A DNA stretch of 64,000 nt from Micromonospora echinaurantiaca (GTDB taxonomy: Bacteria > Actinomycetota > Actinomycetes > Mycobacteriales > Micromonosporaceae): contig NZ_LT607750.1 in the NCBI RefSeq assembly GCF_900090235.1, positions 1,252,501 through 1,316,500 on the forward strand, read 5' to 3'. The notes beneath the pieces were generated by a model. That model was not told the origin of the DNA, ran no database searches, and saw only the letters and a program-made list of their open reading frames with translations. The position numbers were made by a program, and so were the translations under genes. Below are positions 16,990 through 25,543 of this stretch, one piece after another (positions within the stretch are counted from its first letter, which is position 1; the number at the start of each line of letters is the position of its first letter).

Positions 16990-18177
16990 GTGGTCGTGCT
17001 GAGGGTGGGACTGACCGGAGGAATCGGCTCCGGCAAGAGCGCGGTGGCGGCCCGGCTGGCCGAGCGCGGCGCGGTGGTGATCGACTCCGACCGGATCGCC
17101 CGGGAGGTGGTCGCGCCGGGCACCGAGGGGCTGGCCGAGATCGTCGCCGCCTTCTCCGAGCGGGTGCTCGACGCCGACGGGGCGCTGGACCGGGCGGCCC
17201 TCGGGGCGGTGGTCTTCGCCGACGAGGCGGCCCGCCGCCGGCTGGAGGCGATCACCCACCCCCGGGTTCGGGCACGGACCGCCGAACTGGCCGCCGCGGC
17301 GGGACCCGACGCGATCGTGGTGAACGACGTACCGCTGCTGGTCGAGGTGGGGCTCGCGCCCACGTACCACCTGGTGGTCGTGGTGGAGACGGACGTGGCG
17401 CTGCGGTTGGAGCGGCTGGCCCGCGACCGGGGGATGGAGCGGGCGGAGGCGGAGCGGCGGATCGCCGCGCAGGCCGACGACGCCCGCCGCCGAGCGGCAG
17501 CGGACGTGCTGCTGAGCAACGACGGCAGCCTGGCCGACCTGCACGCGGCCGTCGACGCGCTCTGGTACGACCGGCTGCTGCCCTTCGCGGCGAACCTGCG
17601 CGAGCGGCGGGTGGTCCGGCCGGCGCGGGTCGAGCTGATCGAGGCCGACCCGACCTGGCCGCGGCAGTACGCCCGGCTGGCCGCCCGGATCCGGCACGCG
17701 CTCGCCCCCGCCGAGCCGCGGATCGACCACATCGGCTCCACCGCGGTGCCCGGACTCGCGGCCAAGGACGTGATCGACATCCAGCTCGCCGTGCCGACCC
17801 TCGCCGACGCGGACGGCGCGTTCGCCGAGCGGCTGGCCGAGGCCGGCTTTCCGCGGCTGCCCGGCGAGTGGTGGGACAACCCGCGCCCGCCCGGCAGCGC
17901 CCGGTGGCCCAAGCGGCTGCACGGCAGCGCCGATCCGGCCCGCCCGGTCTACCTGCACATCCGCGAGGTGGACTCGCCGGGCTGGCGGTACGCCCTGCTG
18001 ATGCGCGACCACCTGCGTGCCGACCCGGACCAGCGGGCGGCGTACCTGCAGCTGAAGCGGGACCTGGCCGCCGCCGCCCCGGACAGCGTCACCTACAGCA
18101 CCGCCAAGGATCCCTGGTTCGACGAGGAGCACCTGCGGGCCGAGGCGTGGGCCGCGCAGACCGGCTGGCGCCCCTGA
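16990..18177 (+). CDS. coaE: Dephospho-CoA kinase fused to GrpB/UPF0157 domain
   Basis: 395 residues, about twice the size of stand-alone CoaE. Residues 1-195 are CoaE, the last step of CoA synthesis (3'-phosphorylation of dephospho-CoA): P-loop LTGGIGSGKSAV, DSDRIAREVVAPG, and HPRVRARTAELAA. Residues about 205-395 are a GrpB/UPF0157 nucleotidyltransferase-like domain (ARVELIEADPTWPRQY, IDHIGSTAVPGLAAKDVIDI), whose role is unclear. The same fusion occurs in mycobacterial CoaE (Rv1631), so it is an inherited actinobacterial arrangement. The GTG at 16990 is chosen; GTG 16996 is possible. Confidence 0.95.
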   Translation: MVVLRVGLTGGIGSGKSAVAARLAERGAVVIDSDRIAREVVAPGTEGLAEIVAAFSERVLDADGALDRAALGAVVFADEAARRRLEAITHPRVRARTAELAAAAGPDAIVVNDVPLLVEVGLAPTYHLVVVVETDVALRLERLARDRGMERAEAERRIAAQADDARRRAAADVLLSNDGSLADLHAAVDALWYDRLLPFAANLRERRVVRPARVELIEADPTWPRQYARLAARIRHALAPAEPRIDHIGSTAVPGLAAKDVIDIQLAVPTLADADGAFAERLAEAGFPRLPGEWWDNPRPPGSARWPKRLHGSADPARPVYLHIREVDSPGWRYALLMRDHLRADPDQRAAYLQLKRDLAAAAPDSVTYSTAKDPWFDEEHLRAEAWAAQTGWRP

Positions 18178-18209
18178 CGACGGGCACCGTCCCGGCCGGA
18201 AACCCGCCG

Positions 18210-18366
18210 CCCGTGCTCAGCCGCCGCGCCAACCCGCTGGGTCGGCCTGCTGATGTCGCCGCCCGGTGCGCAGCCTCCGGCCGTGCGCACTGGTCGGCCG
18301 TGCTCAGCCACCGCCCGTGCTCAGCCGCCGCGCGCCCACCCCGCGGGTCGGCCTGCAGGTGTCGCC
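18210..18366. repeat. Two ~52-bp direct repeats downstream of coaE
   Basis: Copies at 18210-18261 and 18314-18366 both begin CCCGTGCTCAGCCGCCGCGC and end GGTCGGCCTGC..TGTCGCCG; they differ at a few bases. The core CGTGCTCAGCC occurs four times here (about 18212, 18299, 18316, 18370). It lies between the convergent coaE and the repeat-rich membrane protein gene. Confidence 0.6.
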
Positions 18367-18374
18367 GGCCGTGC

Positions 18375-20399
18375 TCAGCCGTCGGCCGGGCGGGCGCGGC
18401 CCGGTGCCGGGGCGGTCCACCGGGGCACCGAGCCGGGCGTCAGGTCGAGCTGGGCCCAGGCGCCCGGTCGGGTCCGTAGCTCCAGCCGGCGCAGCAGCCC
18501 GGACCGGTCGATCCAGTAGCGCAGCAGCGCCCGCGAGGTGCGCAGCTCGACGACGTCCACGGTCCGGCCGGCCAGGCTGTCGCCCCGGACCCGTACCGCT
18601 TGGCCGCGCTGTCCGGCCGAGCCGCCGGCCCGCAGCGCGGCGTCGACCAGCAGGTCGAGGTCGTCGGCTCGGGCCGGGCCGGCCCGCCAGCCGTCACTGT
18701 GCCGGGGCAGCGGTGGCCGGCCCGGTGCCTCGGCGGGGCCGGGCACCGCGGTGGCTGGCAGCTCCGCCCGGGCGGTGCCGTCGGGACCGTGGTGCAGCAG
18801 CGTACGGCGGTTCGGCCGGCCCAGGTCGGCGACCGTCAGGTACGCGGTGCGCCGGGTCCAGCTCAACCAGCCGGCGCCGCGCAGGTTCGTGTCGGTGCCC
18901 ACTGGCGCGGTCAGGGTGACGGTGGCGCCGCCGCGGGCGCGTAGCCGGCCCGCCAAACGGTTCAGCCGGTCCTGCTCGGCGGCGGTGAGGGCCCGCGGCA
19001 GCCCGGGCCGCCCGCCCAGCGCGTCGACCGGACGCAGGGTGGGCCGGTTGGCGCGGTTCAGCTGTACGGTCACCGGACCCACGTCGGCCAGCCGGGTTTC
19101 CAGCCGGTGCAGCCGGGCGGACTGGTCGAGCCAGTAGCGCGGGTGCTCGGCGGTGGTCAGGCCGCTCGGCGGTGGAGCCTGGAGGATGTCCATTGGTTCC
19201 GCTCCGATGGTCTCCCGCCCCAGCCAGCGTGCCGCCTCGGGTGCCGCGCCGGCCGGCTCGGGGCGGTCGGCGGCGAGGCGGAAGAGCAGGTCGAGCAGCC
19301 GCGCGAGGCCGTGCCCGGCCGGCAGGTCGTGCAGCCGCCAGCGGTCCGCCGGGGGTACCAGCGGCGGCGGGGCGGGCGTCGGCACCGCGGTGGGATCGGG
19401 GCGCAGCAGCACCACCGTCGGCGTGGCCTGGAGCAGGCCCCGCTCCGCGCCGGCGCCCGGCCCGCCCACGTCCAGGTAGACCAGCGGCCGGGACCAGTCC
19501 ACCCAGCCGATCAGTTCGGTGCGGGCGGCGCCGTCGCCGGTGGTCACGTGCAGGCCGGAGCGCAGGTCCCGGTAGTTGGTGACCCGCATGGCGGCGAGCC
19601 GCTCGTGCTCCGCGGCGGTCAGCGTCCGGGCCTGTTCCGGCGGGTCGGGCGCCCAGCTCAGCAGCCCGGCGACCAGCGCGGCGGCGGAGATCGTGGCGAC
19701 CACGGCGAGCGCCAGGAGGGTGGTCCGGCGGCGTCGGACGAGACCTCGGCGCAGACCGCCCGGGCCGCGTCGGATCCGGTCCGGCCCGCCGTCGAGCACC
19801 CGTCGGATCGCCTCCTGGTCCCGGTTCAGGATCCGGCGGGCGGCCCCCGGCGTCACGGCCTCCGTGGGCGTGGCACGGGCGGTCATGGGGCCGTGATGGC
19901 GGGGAGCCGCGCCCGACGCGGGATGGCCTGCCCGAGGCCGATCGGGCCCGGAGCGGGCACCCTCGGGAGGTGCGGTCCGGGCAGTCGCCCGGCCGCGGTG
20001 ACGGCGTGCCGCGCCCCGGGCCACCGCTTCTGGTCCGGGTTCGGTGACGGCGGCGGCCGGCTCGCGGCGGCGTGCCGGGCCCCGGGTCGGGGCTTCGGTG
20101 GGTTCGGTGGGGATCGCCGGATCGCGGCGGCCTGCGGCGGCCCGGGTCGCGGCCTCCGGGGGCTCGGTGGGGGCGGCCGCGGGGTCGTCGGGCTGCGGGA
20201 CGGCGCCCGGCGTCACGGCCTCGGTAGGGGCGGGCGCCGGGTCGCGGTGGCGGCGGGCTCCGCCACGGCGCAGAAGCCCGGTCCACCGGCCGGCCGGCTC
20301 GGCCGGTACGGCGTGCTCGGGGCGTTGGCCGCGGGGCGGATGGCTGTCGTCGGGCCTGCCGTCGGCGTCGCGGCTGCGCGCCGGTCGTGAGGTCTCCAC
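18375..20399 (-). CDS. Single-pass membrane protein with repetitive Pro/Thr/Glu/Ala-rich N-terminal region and a duplicated extracytoplasmic domain
   Basis: No known family recognised. From a GTG at 20399 the product is 674 residues; from an ATG at 19886 it is 503. The first about 170 residues are low-complexity with a recurring PTEAVTPGA-like unit (PTEPPEAATRAA, PTEPTEAPTRGPA, TEPGPEAVARGAA). A basic stretch (RRGLVRRRRT) precedes one transmembrane helix, TLLALAVVATISAAALVAGL. Outside the membrane there are two diverged copies of a unit starting LTAAEHERLAAMRV... and LTAAEQDRLNRLAGRL..., each continuing with a G-W-x-x-W-x-R segment and a short beta-rich stretch. There are no cysteines or catalytic motifs I can assign. 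No Shine-Dalgarno is seen before either start, so the N terminus is uncertain. Confidence 0.6.
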   Translation of the reverse strand: METSRPARSRDADGRPDDSHPPRGQRPEHAVPAEPAGRWTGLLRRGGARRHRDPAPAPTEAVTPGAVPQPDDPAAAPTEPPEAATRAAAGRRDPAIPTEPTEAPTRGPARRREPAAAVTEPGPEAVARGAARRHRGRATARTAPPEGARSGPDRPRAGHPASGAAPRHHGPMTARATPTEAVTPGAARRILNRDQEAIRRVLDGGPDRIRRGPGGLRRGLVRRRRTTLLALAVVATISAAALVAGLLSWAPDPPEQARTLTAAEHERLAAMRVTNYRDLRSGLHVTTGDGAARTELIGWVDWSRPLVYLDVGGPGAGAERGLLQATPTVVLLRPDPTAVPTPAPPPLVPPADRWRLHDLPAGHGLARLLDLLFRLAADRPEPAGAAPEAARWLGRETIGAEPMDILQAPPPSGLTTAEHPRYWLDQSARLHRLETRLADVGPVTVQLNRANRPTLRPVDALGGRPGLPRALTAAEQDRLNRLAGRLRARGGATVTLTAPVGTDTNLRGAGWLSWTRRTAYLTVADLGRPNRRTLLHHGPDGTARAELPATAVPGPAEAPGRPPLPRHSDGWRAGPARADDLDLLVDAALRAGGSAGQRGQAVRVRGDSLAGRTVDVVELRTSRALLRYWIDRSGLLRRLELRTRPGAWAQLDLTPGSVPRWTAPAPGRARPADG

Positions 20400-20768
20400 A
20401 GGTAGTTGAACGGGCCGGAGCGGGCCGGGGTGACGAGCATTGCGGGGCCGACGTCAGGGCGTGGGCTGTGCCGTCGGTCAGCGGCCGGGAGGCGGGGGGT
20501 GACGGGCAGGGGCGCTCGCGGCGGCCGGTCTGCGCGTCACGCGCGACCACACGGGTGCGCACGCCGGACGGACCGGGTGCTGCGACCCCGGTGCCGGGGG
20601 CGGGCCCGGCCGTTGACGGCCTGGCCACCGGCCCGGTCGGCCGCCGCGAGCGGCCTACACGAAGAGCCTAGCCGGGTGAGATGGGCCACACAATGGGAAT
20701 ATCGAAGCCGATCAGGGACCGACCGTAGTCGCCGCGGAGTGTCGGACCCCCGGCGTACCGTTGGGGTC
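20400..20768. other. Intergenic region between divergent membrane-protein gene and uvrB
   Basis: 369 bp, GC-rich. Apart from the -10 element close to uvrB and a short less GC-rich patch around 20690-20705, I see no gene, strong hairpin or repeat. No SOS (LexA-like) dyad was recognised. Confidence 0.4.
20756..20761 (+). promoter_or_regulatory. -10 element, leaderless layout, for uvrB
   Basis: TACCGT is followed by 7 nt and the ATG at 20769. Confidence 0.45.
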
Positions 20769-22880
20769 ATGGCGCTCGACATTCCCCGTCTCGACGGCCG
20801 GTTCCAGGTCGTCAGCGAGTTCCAGCCCGCCGGCGACCAGCCGGCCGCGATCGACGATCTGGAGCGTCGGGTCCGCGGCGGCGACCGCGCCACGGTGCTG
20901 CTCGGCGCGACCGGCACCGGCAAGAGCGCCACCACCGCGTGGCTGATCGAGCGGTTGCAGCGGCCGACGCTGGTGCTCGCGCCCAACAAGACGCTCTGCG
21001 CGCAGCTGGCCAAGGAGTTCAGCGAGCTGCTGCCGCACAACGCGGTCGAATACTTCGTCTCGTACTACGACTACTACCAGCCCGAGGCGTACATCCCGCA
21101 GACCGACACCTACATCGAGAAGGACTCCTCGATCAACGAGGAGGTGGAGCGGCTGCGGCACTCGGCGACCATGTCGCTGCTCACCCGGCGCGACGTGATC
21201 GTGGTGGCCACCGTCTCGGCGATCTACGGCCTGGGCACCCCGGAGGAGTACCTCGACCGGGCCGTGCGGGTCGCCGTCGGCCAGGAGCTCGACCGCGACC
21301 AGCTGCTGCGCCGCCTGGTCGACATCCAGTACACCCGCAACGACATGGCCTTCAACCGCGGCACCTTCCGGGTCCGCGGCGACACCCTGGAGATCATCCC
21401 GGCGTACGAGGAGCTCGCCGTCCGGATCGAGCTGTTCGGCGACGAGGTGGAGAAGCTCTACTACCTCAACCCGCTCACCGGCGACGTGGTCCGCGAGGTC
21501 GACCACCTGCTGATCTTCCCCGCCACGCACTACGCGGCCGGGCCGGAGCGGATGGAGCGGGCGATCCGCGACATCGAGACCGAGCTGGGTGAGCGGCTGG
21601 CCGAGCTGGAGCGGCAGGGCAAGCTGCTGGAGGCGCAGCGGCTGCGGATGCGCACCACGTACGACATCGAGATGATGCGCCAGGTCGGCTTCTGCTCCGG
21701 CATCGAGAACTACTCGATGCACATCGACGGCCGGCTGCCCGGCAGCCCGCCGCACTGCCTGCTCGACTACTTCCCCGACGACTTCCTCACCGTGGTCGAC
21801 GAGTCGCACGTGACCATCCCGCAGATCGGCGGCATGTACGAGGGCGACGCGTCCCGCAAGCGGATGCTCATCGACCACGGCTTCCGGCTGCCCAGCGCGG
21901 CCGACAACCGGCCGCTGCGCTTCGACGAGTTCCTGGAGCGGGTCGGCCAGATGGTCTTCCTCTCCGCCACCCCCGGCCCGTGGGAGCTGGAGCAGTCCCA
22001 GGGCGAGTTCGTGGAGCAGGTGATCCGCCCGACCGGCCTGATCGACCCGGAGGTCATCGTCAAGCCGACCAAGGGGCAGATCGACGATCTCATGCACGAG
22101 ATCAAGCTGCGTACCGAGCGGGACGAGCGGGTGCTGGTCACCACGCTGACCAAGAAGATGGCCGAGGACCTCTCCGACTACCTGCTCGAGAACGGCATCC
22201 GGGTGCGCTACCTGCACTCCGAGGTGGACACCCTGCGCCGGGTCGAGCTGCTGCGCGAGCTGCGCAAGGGCGACTACGACGTGCTGGTCGGCATCAACCT
22301 GCTGCGGGAGGGTCTCGACCTGCCCGAGGTGTCGCTGGTGGCGATCCTGGACGCCGACAAGGAGGGCTTCCTGCGCAGCGGCCGGTCGCTGATCCAGACC
22401 ATCGGCCGGGCGGCCCGGAACGTCTCGGGCCAGGTGCACATGTACGCCGACAAGATCACCCCGTCGATGGCGGACGCGATCGAGGAGACCAACCGCCGGC
22501 GGGCCAAGCAGATCGCGCACAACGAGGCGCACGGGATCAGCCCGGAGCCGCTGCGCAAGAAGATCCACGACATCCTCGACGACATCTACCGCGAGGCGGA
22601 GGACACCGAGCAGAACACCCGGGTCGGCGGCGCGGTGCGGCAGCTCTCCCGGGGCAAGGCCCCGGTCAAGGAGACCCGCAGCCGCGGCCGGGCGGGCGGC
22701 GCCGCGCCCGCGCGTGAGGGCATGGCCCGGGCCGAGCTGGCCCAGCTCATCCAGGAGCTGAACGACCAGATGCTGGCCGCCGCGCGGGAGCTGCAGTTCG
22801 AACTGGCCGCCCGGATCCGCGACGAGGTGGCCGACCTGAAGAAGGAACTGCGGGGAATGGACGCCGCCGGCGTGAAGTGA
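20769..22880 (+). CDS. uvrB: Excinuclease ABC subunit UvrB
   Basis: 703 residues. Walker A is [15 protein letters not shown], followed by the beta-hairpin region [20 protein letters not shown] that clamps damaged [20 protein letters not shown] (helicase motif II area), [11 protein letters not shown], and motifs V-VI in [18 protein letters not shown] and QTIGRAARN. The C-terminal UVR motif ([20 protein letters not shown]) contacts UvrC. It receives lesions from UvrA and guides UvrC incision in nucleotide excision repair; both partner genes are further along this window. The start is [13 protein letters not shown]. Confidence 0.98.
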   Translation: MALDIPRLDGRFQVVSEFQPAGDQPAAIDDLERRVRGGDRATVLLGATGTGKSATTAWLIERLQRPTLVLAPNKTLCAQLAKEFSELLPHNAVEYFVSYYDYYQPEAYIPQTDTYIEKDSSINEEVERLRHSATMSLLTRRDVIVVATVSAIYGLGTPEEYLDRAVRVAVGQELDRDQLLRRLVDIQYTRNDMAFNRGTFRVRGDTLEIIPAYEELAVRIELFGDEVEKLYYLNPLTGDVVREVDHLLIFPATHYAAGPERMERAIRDIETELGERLAELERQGKLLEAQRLRMRTTYDIEMMRQVGFCSGIENYSMHIDGRLPGSPPHCLLDYFPDDFLTVVDESHVTIPQIGGMYEGDASRKRMLIDHGFRLPSAADNRPLRFDEFLERVGQMVFLSATPGPWELEQSQGEFVEQVIRPTGLIDPEVIVKPTKGQIDDLMHEIKLRTERDERVLVTTLTKKMAEDLSDYLLENGIRVRYLHSEVDTLRRVELLRELRKGDYDVLVGINLLREGLDLPEVSLVAILDADKEGFLRSGRSLIQTIGRAARNVSGQVHMYADKITPSMADAIEETNRRRAKQIAHNEAHGISPEPLRKKIHDILDDIYREAEDTEQNTRVGGAVRQLSRGKAPVKETRSRGRAGGAAPAREGMARAELAQLIQELNDQMLAAARELQFELAARIRDEVADLKKELRGMDAAGVK

Positions 22881-22925
22881 CGCGCGGGCGGTCGCCGGGT
22901 CGACGGGACGAACGGGCGGTCGGGG

Positions 22926-24113
22926 ATGGACGCGGTCGAGGTAGCGGTCGACGAGATCGTCCTCGGGGCGCCCGACGCCCGGCTGCGGCCCTTCGTCGAC
23001 CGCTACATCGGCTATCGGGAGCGGGCGGCGCTGCCGCTGGTCCGCCGCGAGGTGGCCGGTGCCTTCGTGGTGGTCATCCTCGGCTGGGGCGCCCCGCTGG
23101 ACGTGGTCGACCCGCGGGACGCCGCCCGGGGCGCCCACGCGGTGGACTCCTTCGTCGCCGGCACGTTCGACGGCCCCTGCACCACCCGCCTGGTCGGCGT
23201 CGGCGAGGGGGTGGAGCTGCTGCTGGCCCCGTTGGCCGCCCGGCGGATCCTCGGCCTGCCACTGGCCGAACTGACCAACCGGGCGGTAGGGGTGGCGGCG
23301 CTGCCCGGTGGCTGGCTCGACCGGCTCCGCGTCCGGCTGGCCGTCGCCGCCGACTGGCCGGCCCGGTTCGCGCTGCTCGACGCCGCGTTGGCGGCCCGGC
23401 TGGCGGCCACCGAACCGGTCGACGCGCGGCTGGCGTGGGCGTGGCGGCGGCTCGCCGAGACCGGTGGCCGGGTCGCCGTCGGCGCCCTCGCCGGCGAGCT
23501 GGGGTGGAGCCGTCGGCACCTCGCCGCCCGGTTCCGCGACGAGGTCGGGCTGACGCCGAAGACCACCGCGCGGCTGCTCCGCTTCCAGCGGGCCTACGCG
23601 ACCCTGACCGCCGGGTCGGCCCTCGCCGTCGATCCGACGGCCGCTCGGGGCGTCCAGAGCGGCGTGACCGACCAGAGCGGTGCGACCGGCCTGAGCGGTG
23701 CGACCGGCCTGAGCGGCGTGACCGGCCAGGGCGGCGTGACCGGCCTGAGCGGTGCGACCGGCCTGAGCGGCGTGACCGGCCAGGGCGGCGTGACCGGCCT
23801 GAGCGGTGCGACCGGCCTGAGCGGCGTGACCGGCCAGGGCGGCGTGACCGGCCTGAGCGGTGCGACCGGCCTGAGCGGTGCGACCGGCCTGAGCGGCGTG
23901 ACCGGCCAGAGCGGTCAAGGCGACCCGGGCGGCGCGACCGGCCAGCGCGGCCCAGGGGGTTCGGGCGGGTCCGCCGGTCCGCTGCCGGGCGGCTGGGCCG
24001 AGATCGCCGCCCGCTGCGGGTACTACGACCAGTCCCACCTGATCCGCGACTTCCGGGAGTTCGCCGGCGACACCCCGACCGCGCTCGGGTCACATTCGTC
24101 CAATCCGGGGTGA
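22926..24113 (+). CDS. AraC family regulator with a collagen-like Gly-X-Y insertion inside its DNA-binding domain
   Basis: 395 residues. The N-terminal part (about 1-185) is a ligand-sensing domain typical of AraC proteins paired with VOC genes (LRPFVDRYIGYRERAALPLV, PCTTRLVGVGEGVELLLAPL). The first HTH is VAVGALAGELGWSRRHLAARF with the linker helix LTPKTTARLLRFQRAY. The second HTH is WAEIAARCGYYDQSHLIRDF with the conserved FAGDTPTAL end. Between the two HTH units, residues 245-328 are 14 six-residue repeats (SGATGL, SGVTGQ, GGVTGL), followed by a looser Gly-rich run to about residue 352. Normal AraC proteins have about 10-15 residues there. The VOC gene 24 bp downstream is the likely co-transcribed partner. 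Confidence 0.85.
   Translation: MDAVEVAVDEIVLGAPDARLRPFVDRYIGYRERAALPLVRREVAGAFVVVILGWGAPLDVVDPRDAARGAHAVDSFVAGTFDGPCTTRLVGVGEGVELLLAPLAARRILGLPLAELTNRAVGVAALPGGWLDRLRVRLAVAADWPARFALLDAALAARLAATEPVDARLAWAWRRLAETGGRVAVGALAGELGWSRRHLAARFRDEVGLTPKTTARLLRFQRAYATLTAGSALAVDPTAARGVQSGVTDQSGATGLSGATGLSGVTGQGGVTGLSGATGLSGVTGQGGVTGLSGATGLSGVTGQGGVTGLSGATGLSGATGLSGVTGQSGQGDPGGATGQRGPGGSGGSAGPLPGGWAEIAARCGYYDQSHLIRDFREFAGDTPTALGSHSSNPG
23658..23909 (+). repeat. 14 x 18-bp in-frame tandem repeat inside the AraC gene
   Basis: Exactly 252 bp made of 18-bp units of the form AGCGGTGCGACCGGCCTG and variants. A higher-order 54-bp period (SGATGL-SGVTGQ-GGVTGL) is repeated three times. The copies are nearly identical at DNA level, which suggests recent expansion; any change in copy number would keep the frame. 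Confidence 0.95.
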
Positions 24114-24137
24114 CCGGGCCGGCGGCAGACTCGGGGC

Positions 24138-24506
24138 ATGCGAACCATCTATCCGATCTTCCGCTACCCGGACGCCAGCTCAGCCATCGACTGGCTCTGC
24201 GCCGCCTTCGGCTTCACCGTGCACGCCCGGCACGACGCGCCCGATGGTTCGGTCGCCCACGCCGAACTCACCCTGGACACCGGCATGATCATGGTGGGCG
24301 AGCTGCCCGACCCGCGACCCCGGCCGGGGGACGAGGACTGGTCGGTCTACGTGGCGGTCGACGACGTCGACGCGCACTGCGCCCGGGCCAGGTCGGCCGG
24401 CGCCGAGATCGTCCGGGAGCCGTTCGACACCGACTACGGCTCCCGCGACTACACCGCCCGTGACCTGGCCGGCAACGTCTGGTCCTTCGGCACGTACCGG
24501 CCCTGA
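24138..24506 (+). CDS. VOC family (glyoxalase/bleomycin resistance-like) protein
   Basis: 122 residues, one VOC module: PIFRYPDASSAIDWLCAAFG at the N terminus, HAELTLDTGMIMVGEL, and the second beta-alpha-beta unit VYVAVDDVDAHCARARSAGA ending with RDYTARDLAGNVWSFGTYRP. VOC proteins isomerise, dioxygenate or merely bind small molecules; no metal-ligand set could be assigned firmly. It follows an AraC-type regulator by 24 bp, a recurrent pair in actinobacteria in which the regulator and the VOC protein probably respond to the same compound. Confidence 0.85.
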   Translation: MRTIYPIFRYPDASSAIDWLCAAFGFTVHARHDAPDGSVAHAELTLDTGMIMVGELPDPRPRPGDEDWSVYVAVDDVDAHCARARSAGAEIVREPFDTDYGSRDYTARDLAGNVWSFGTYRP

Positions 24507-24508
24507 CC

Positions 24509-24544
24509 CCGGCGGCCGGCCCGGCGGCCGGCCCGGCGGCCGGC
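24509..24544. repeat. 3 x 12-bp GC-only tandem repeat
   Basis: Three perfect copies of CCGGCGGCCGGC, starting 2 bp after the VOC stop codon. The unit is nearly self-complementary, so the tract can fold into hairpins and may serve as a terminator for the araC-VOC unit. Confidence 0.7.
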
Positions 24545-24669
24545 CGCCAGGCGGTCAGCGGCGAGGCACGACGCCAGCCGAGTGGACAGGGAGCGGTGAT
24601 TGCGGTGAGCGAGCATGGTATTGCGCTGGGTGATCGTCCTGCGTACTCTCCCTCGGTGGGGAGGCGGGG

Positions 24670-25527
24670 ATGCCGTTGCCAACGAGTCCGGTCATTCGAC
24701 GTGCGCGGCTCGGCGCCGAGTTGCGCCAACTGCGCCGGCGGGAGGCGCTCACCCTGGAACAGGTCTGCGACCGGCTGGGCTGGGCTTCGACCTCCAAGCT
24801 GTCCCGCATCGAGCTGGGGCAGAGCCGGCCGGACCTCGCCGACGTGCTCGACCTGCTGGACGTCTACCAGGTGCCGGCGCCGCAGCGGGACGCGCTGATC
24901 GTCATCGCCCGGGACGCGGCCACCAGCCGGGGCTGGTGGAAGGCGCTCGGCGAGATGGGCGAGCGGCAGCGCACCTACGCGGAACTGGAGGCGGGCGCGG
25001 CGAGCATCGTGGACTACCAACCCGCGGTGGTGCCCGGGCTGTTGCAGACCCCGGCGTACGCCCGGTTGCGGATCGCCGCCGGACGGCTGCTGGACGGCGG
25101 CGTCGACGTCGAGGCCGACGTACGGGCCCGGATCGCCCGGCACGAGGTGCTCCGTCGCCCCGAACCACCCCGGTACACGGCGCTGCTCGCCGAGGCCGCC
25201 TGTGACCCCGCCGGCGTCCCGCACGAAGTGTGGCGGGAGCAACTGGGGCACCTGGTCGACCTGGCCGAGCTGCCGAACGTGACGATCCGGCTGCTGCCCC
25301 GGGGTGTCGCCGGGCAGGGCGTGCAGCCGCTCACCCCGTACTCGTGCTACTCGTTCCCGGACCCGGCCGACCCGCGCACCGTCATGCTGGAGGCGCTGAC
25401 CACCGACGTGCGCCTGGTGACGCCGCCGGACGTCGACAGGTACGAGCGGATCACCGGGTGGCTGCTCGGCGCGGCCCTGCCGGTCGAGGAGAGCGTCGCG
25501 GAGCTGGCCCGCCGCGCCGCCGGCTGA
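24670..25527 (+). CDS. XRE-type HTH regulator with DUF5753 (Scr1-like) domain
   Basis: 285 residues. The N-terminal HTH_XRE domain (LGAELRQLRRREALTLEQVC, WASTSKLSRIELGQSRPDLADV) is followed by a DUF5753 region (ASIVDYQPAVVPGLLQTPAYARL; later RLLPRGVAGQGVQPLTPYS). This architecture is very common in streptomycetes and Micromonosporaceae, often with a small DUF397 partner as an abi/Scr1-like toxin-antitoxin-related pair. No DUF397 gene is seen next to it, so it may act alone. A strong Shine-Dalgarno (GGGGAGGCGGGG) precedes the ATG. It converges on the SDR gene with only 16 bp between stops. Confidence 0.88.
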   Translation: MPLPTSPVIRRARLGAELRQLRRREALTLEQVCDRLGWASTSKLSRIELGQSRPDLADVLDLLDVYQVPAPQRDALIVIARDAATSRGWWKALGEMGERQRTYAELEAGAASIVDYQPAVVPGLLQTPAYARLRIAAGRLLDGGVDVEADVRARIARHEVLRRPEPPRYTALLAEAACDPAGVPHEVWREQLGHLVDLAELPNVTIRLLPRGVAGQGVQPLTPYSCYSFPDPADPRTVMLEALTTDVRLVTPPDVDRYERITGWLLGAALPVEESVAELARRAAG

Positions 25528-25543
25528 TCGGGCAGGGCGCGGG

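Noticed and set aside
23658..23909. CRISPR array
   Set aside because: Units are contiguous with no unique spacers and read in frame as protein; the same holds for the tract at 55040-55183.
20712..24038. Long open frame on the minus strand opposite uvrB and araC (over 1,100 codons)
   Set aside because: It is antisense to genes with clear domains; high GC content keeps such frames open. The repeats in it are the complement of the collagen-like tract.
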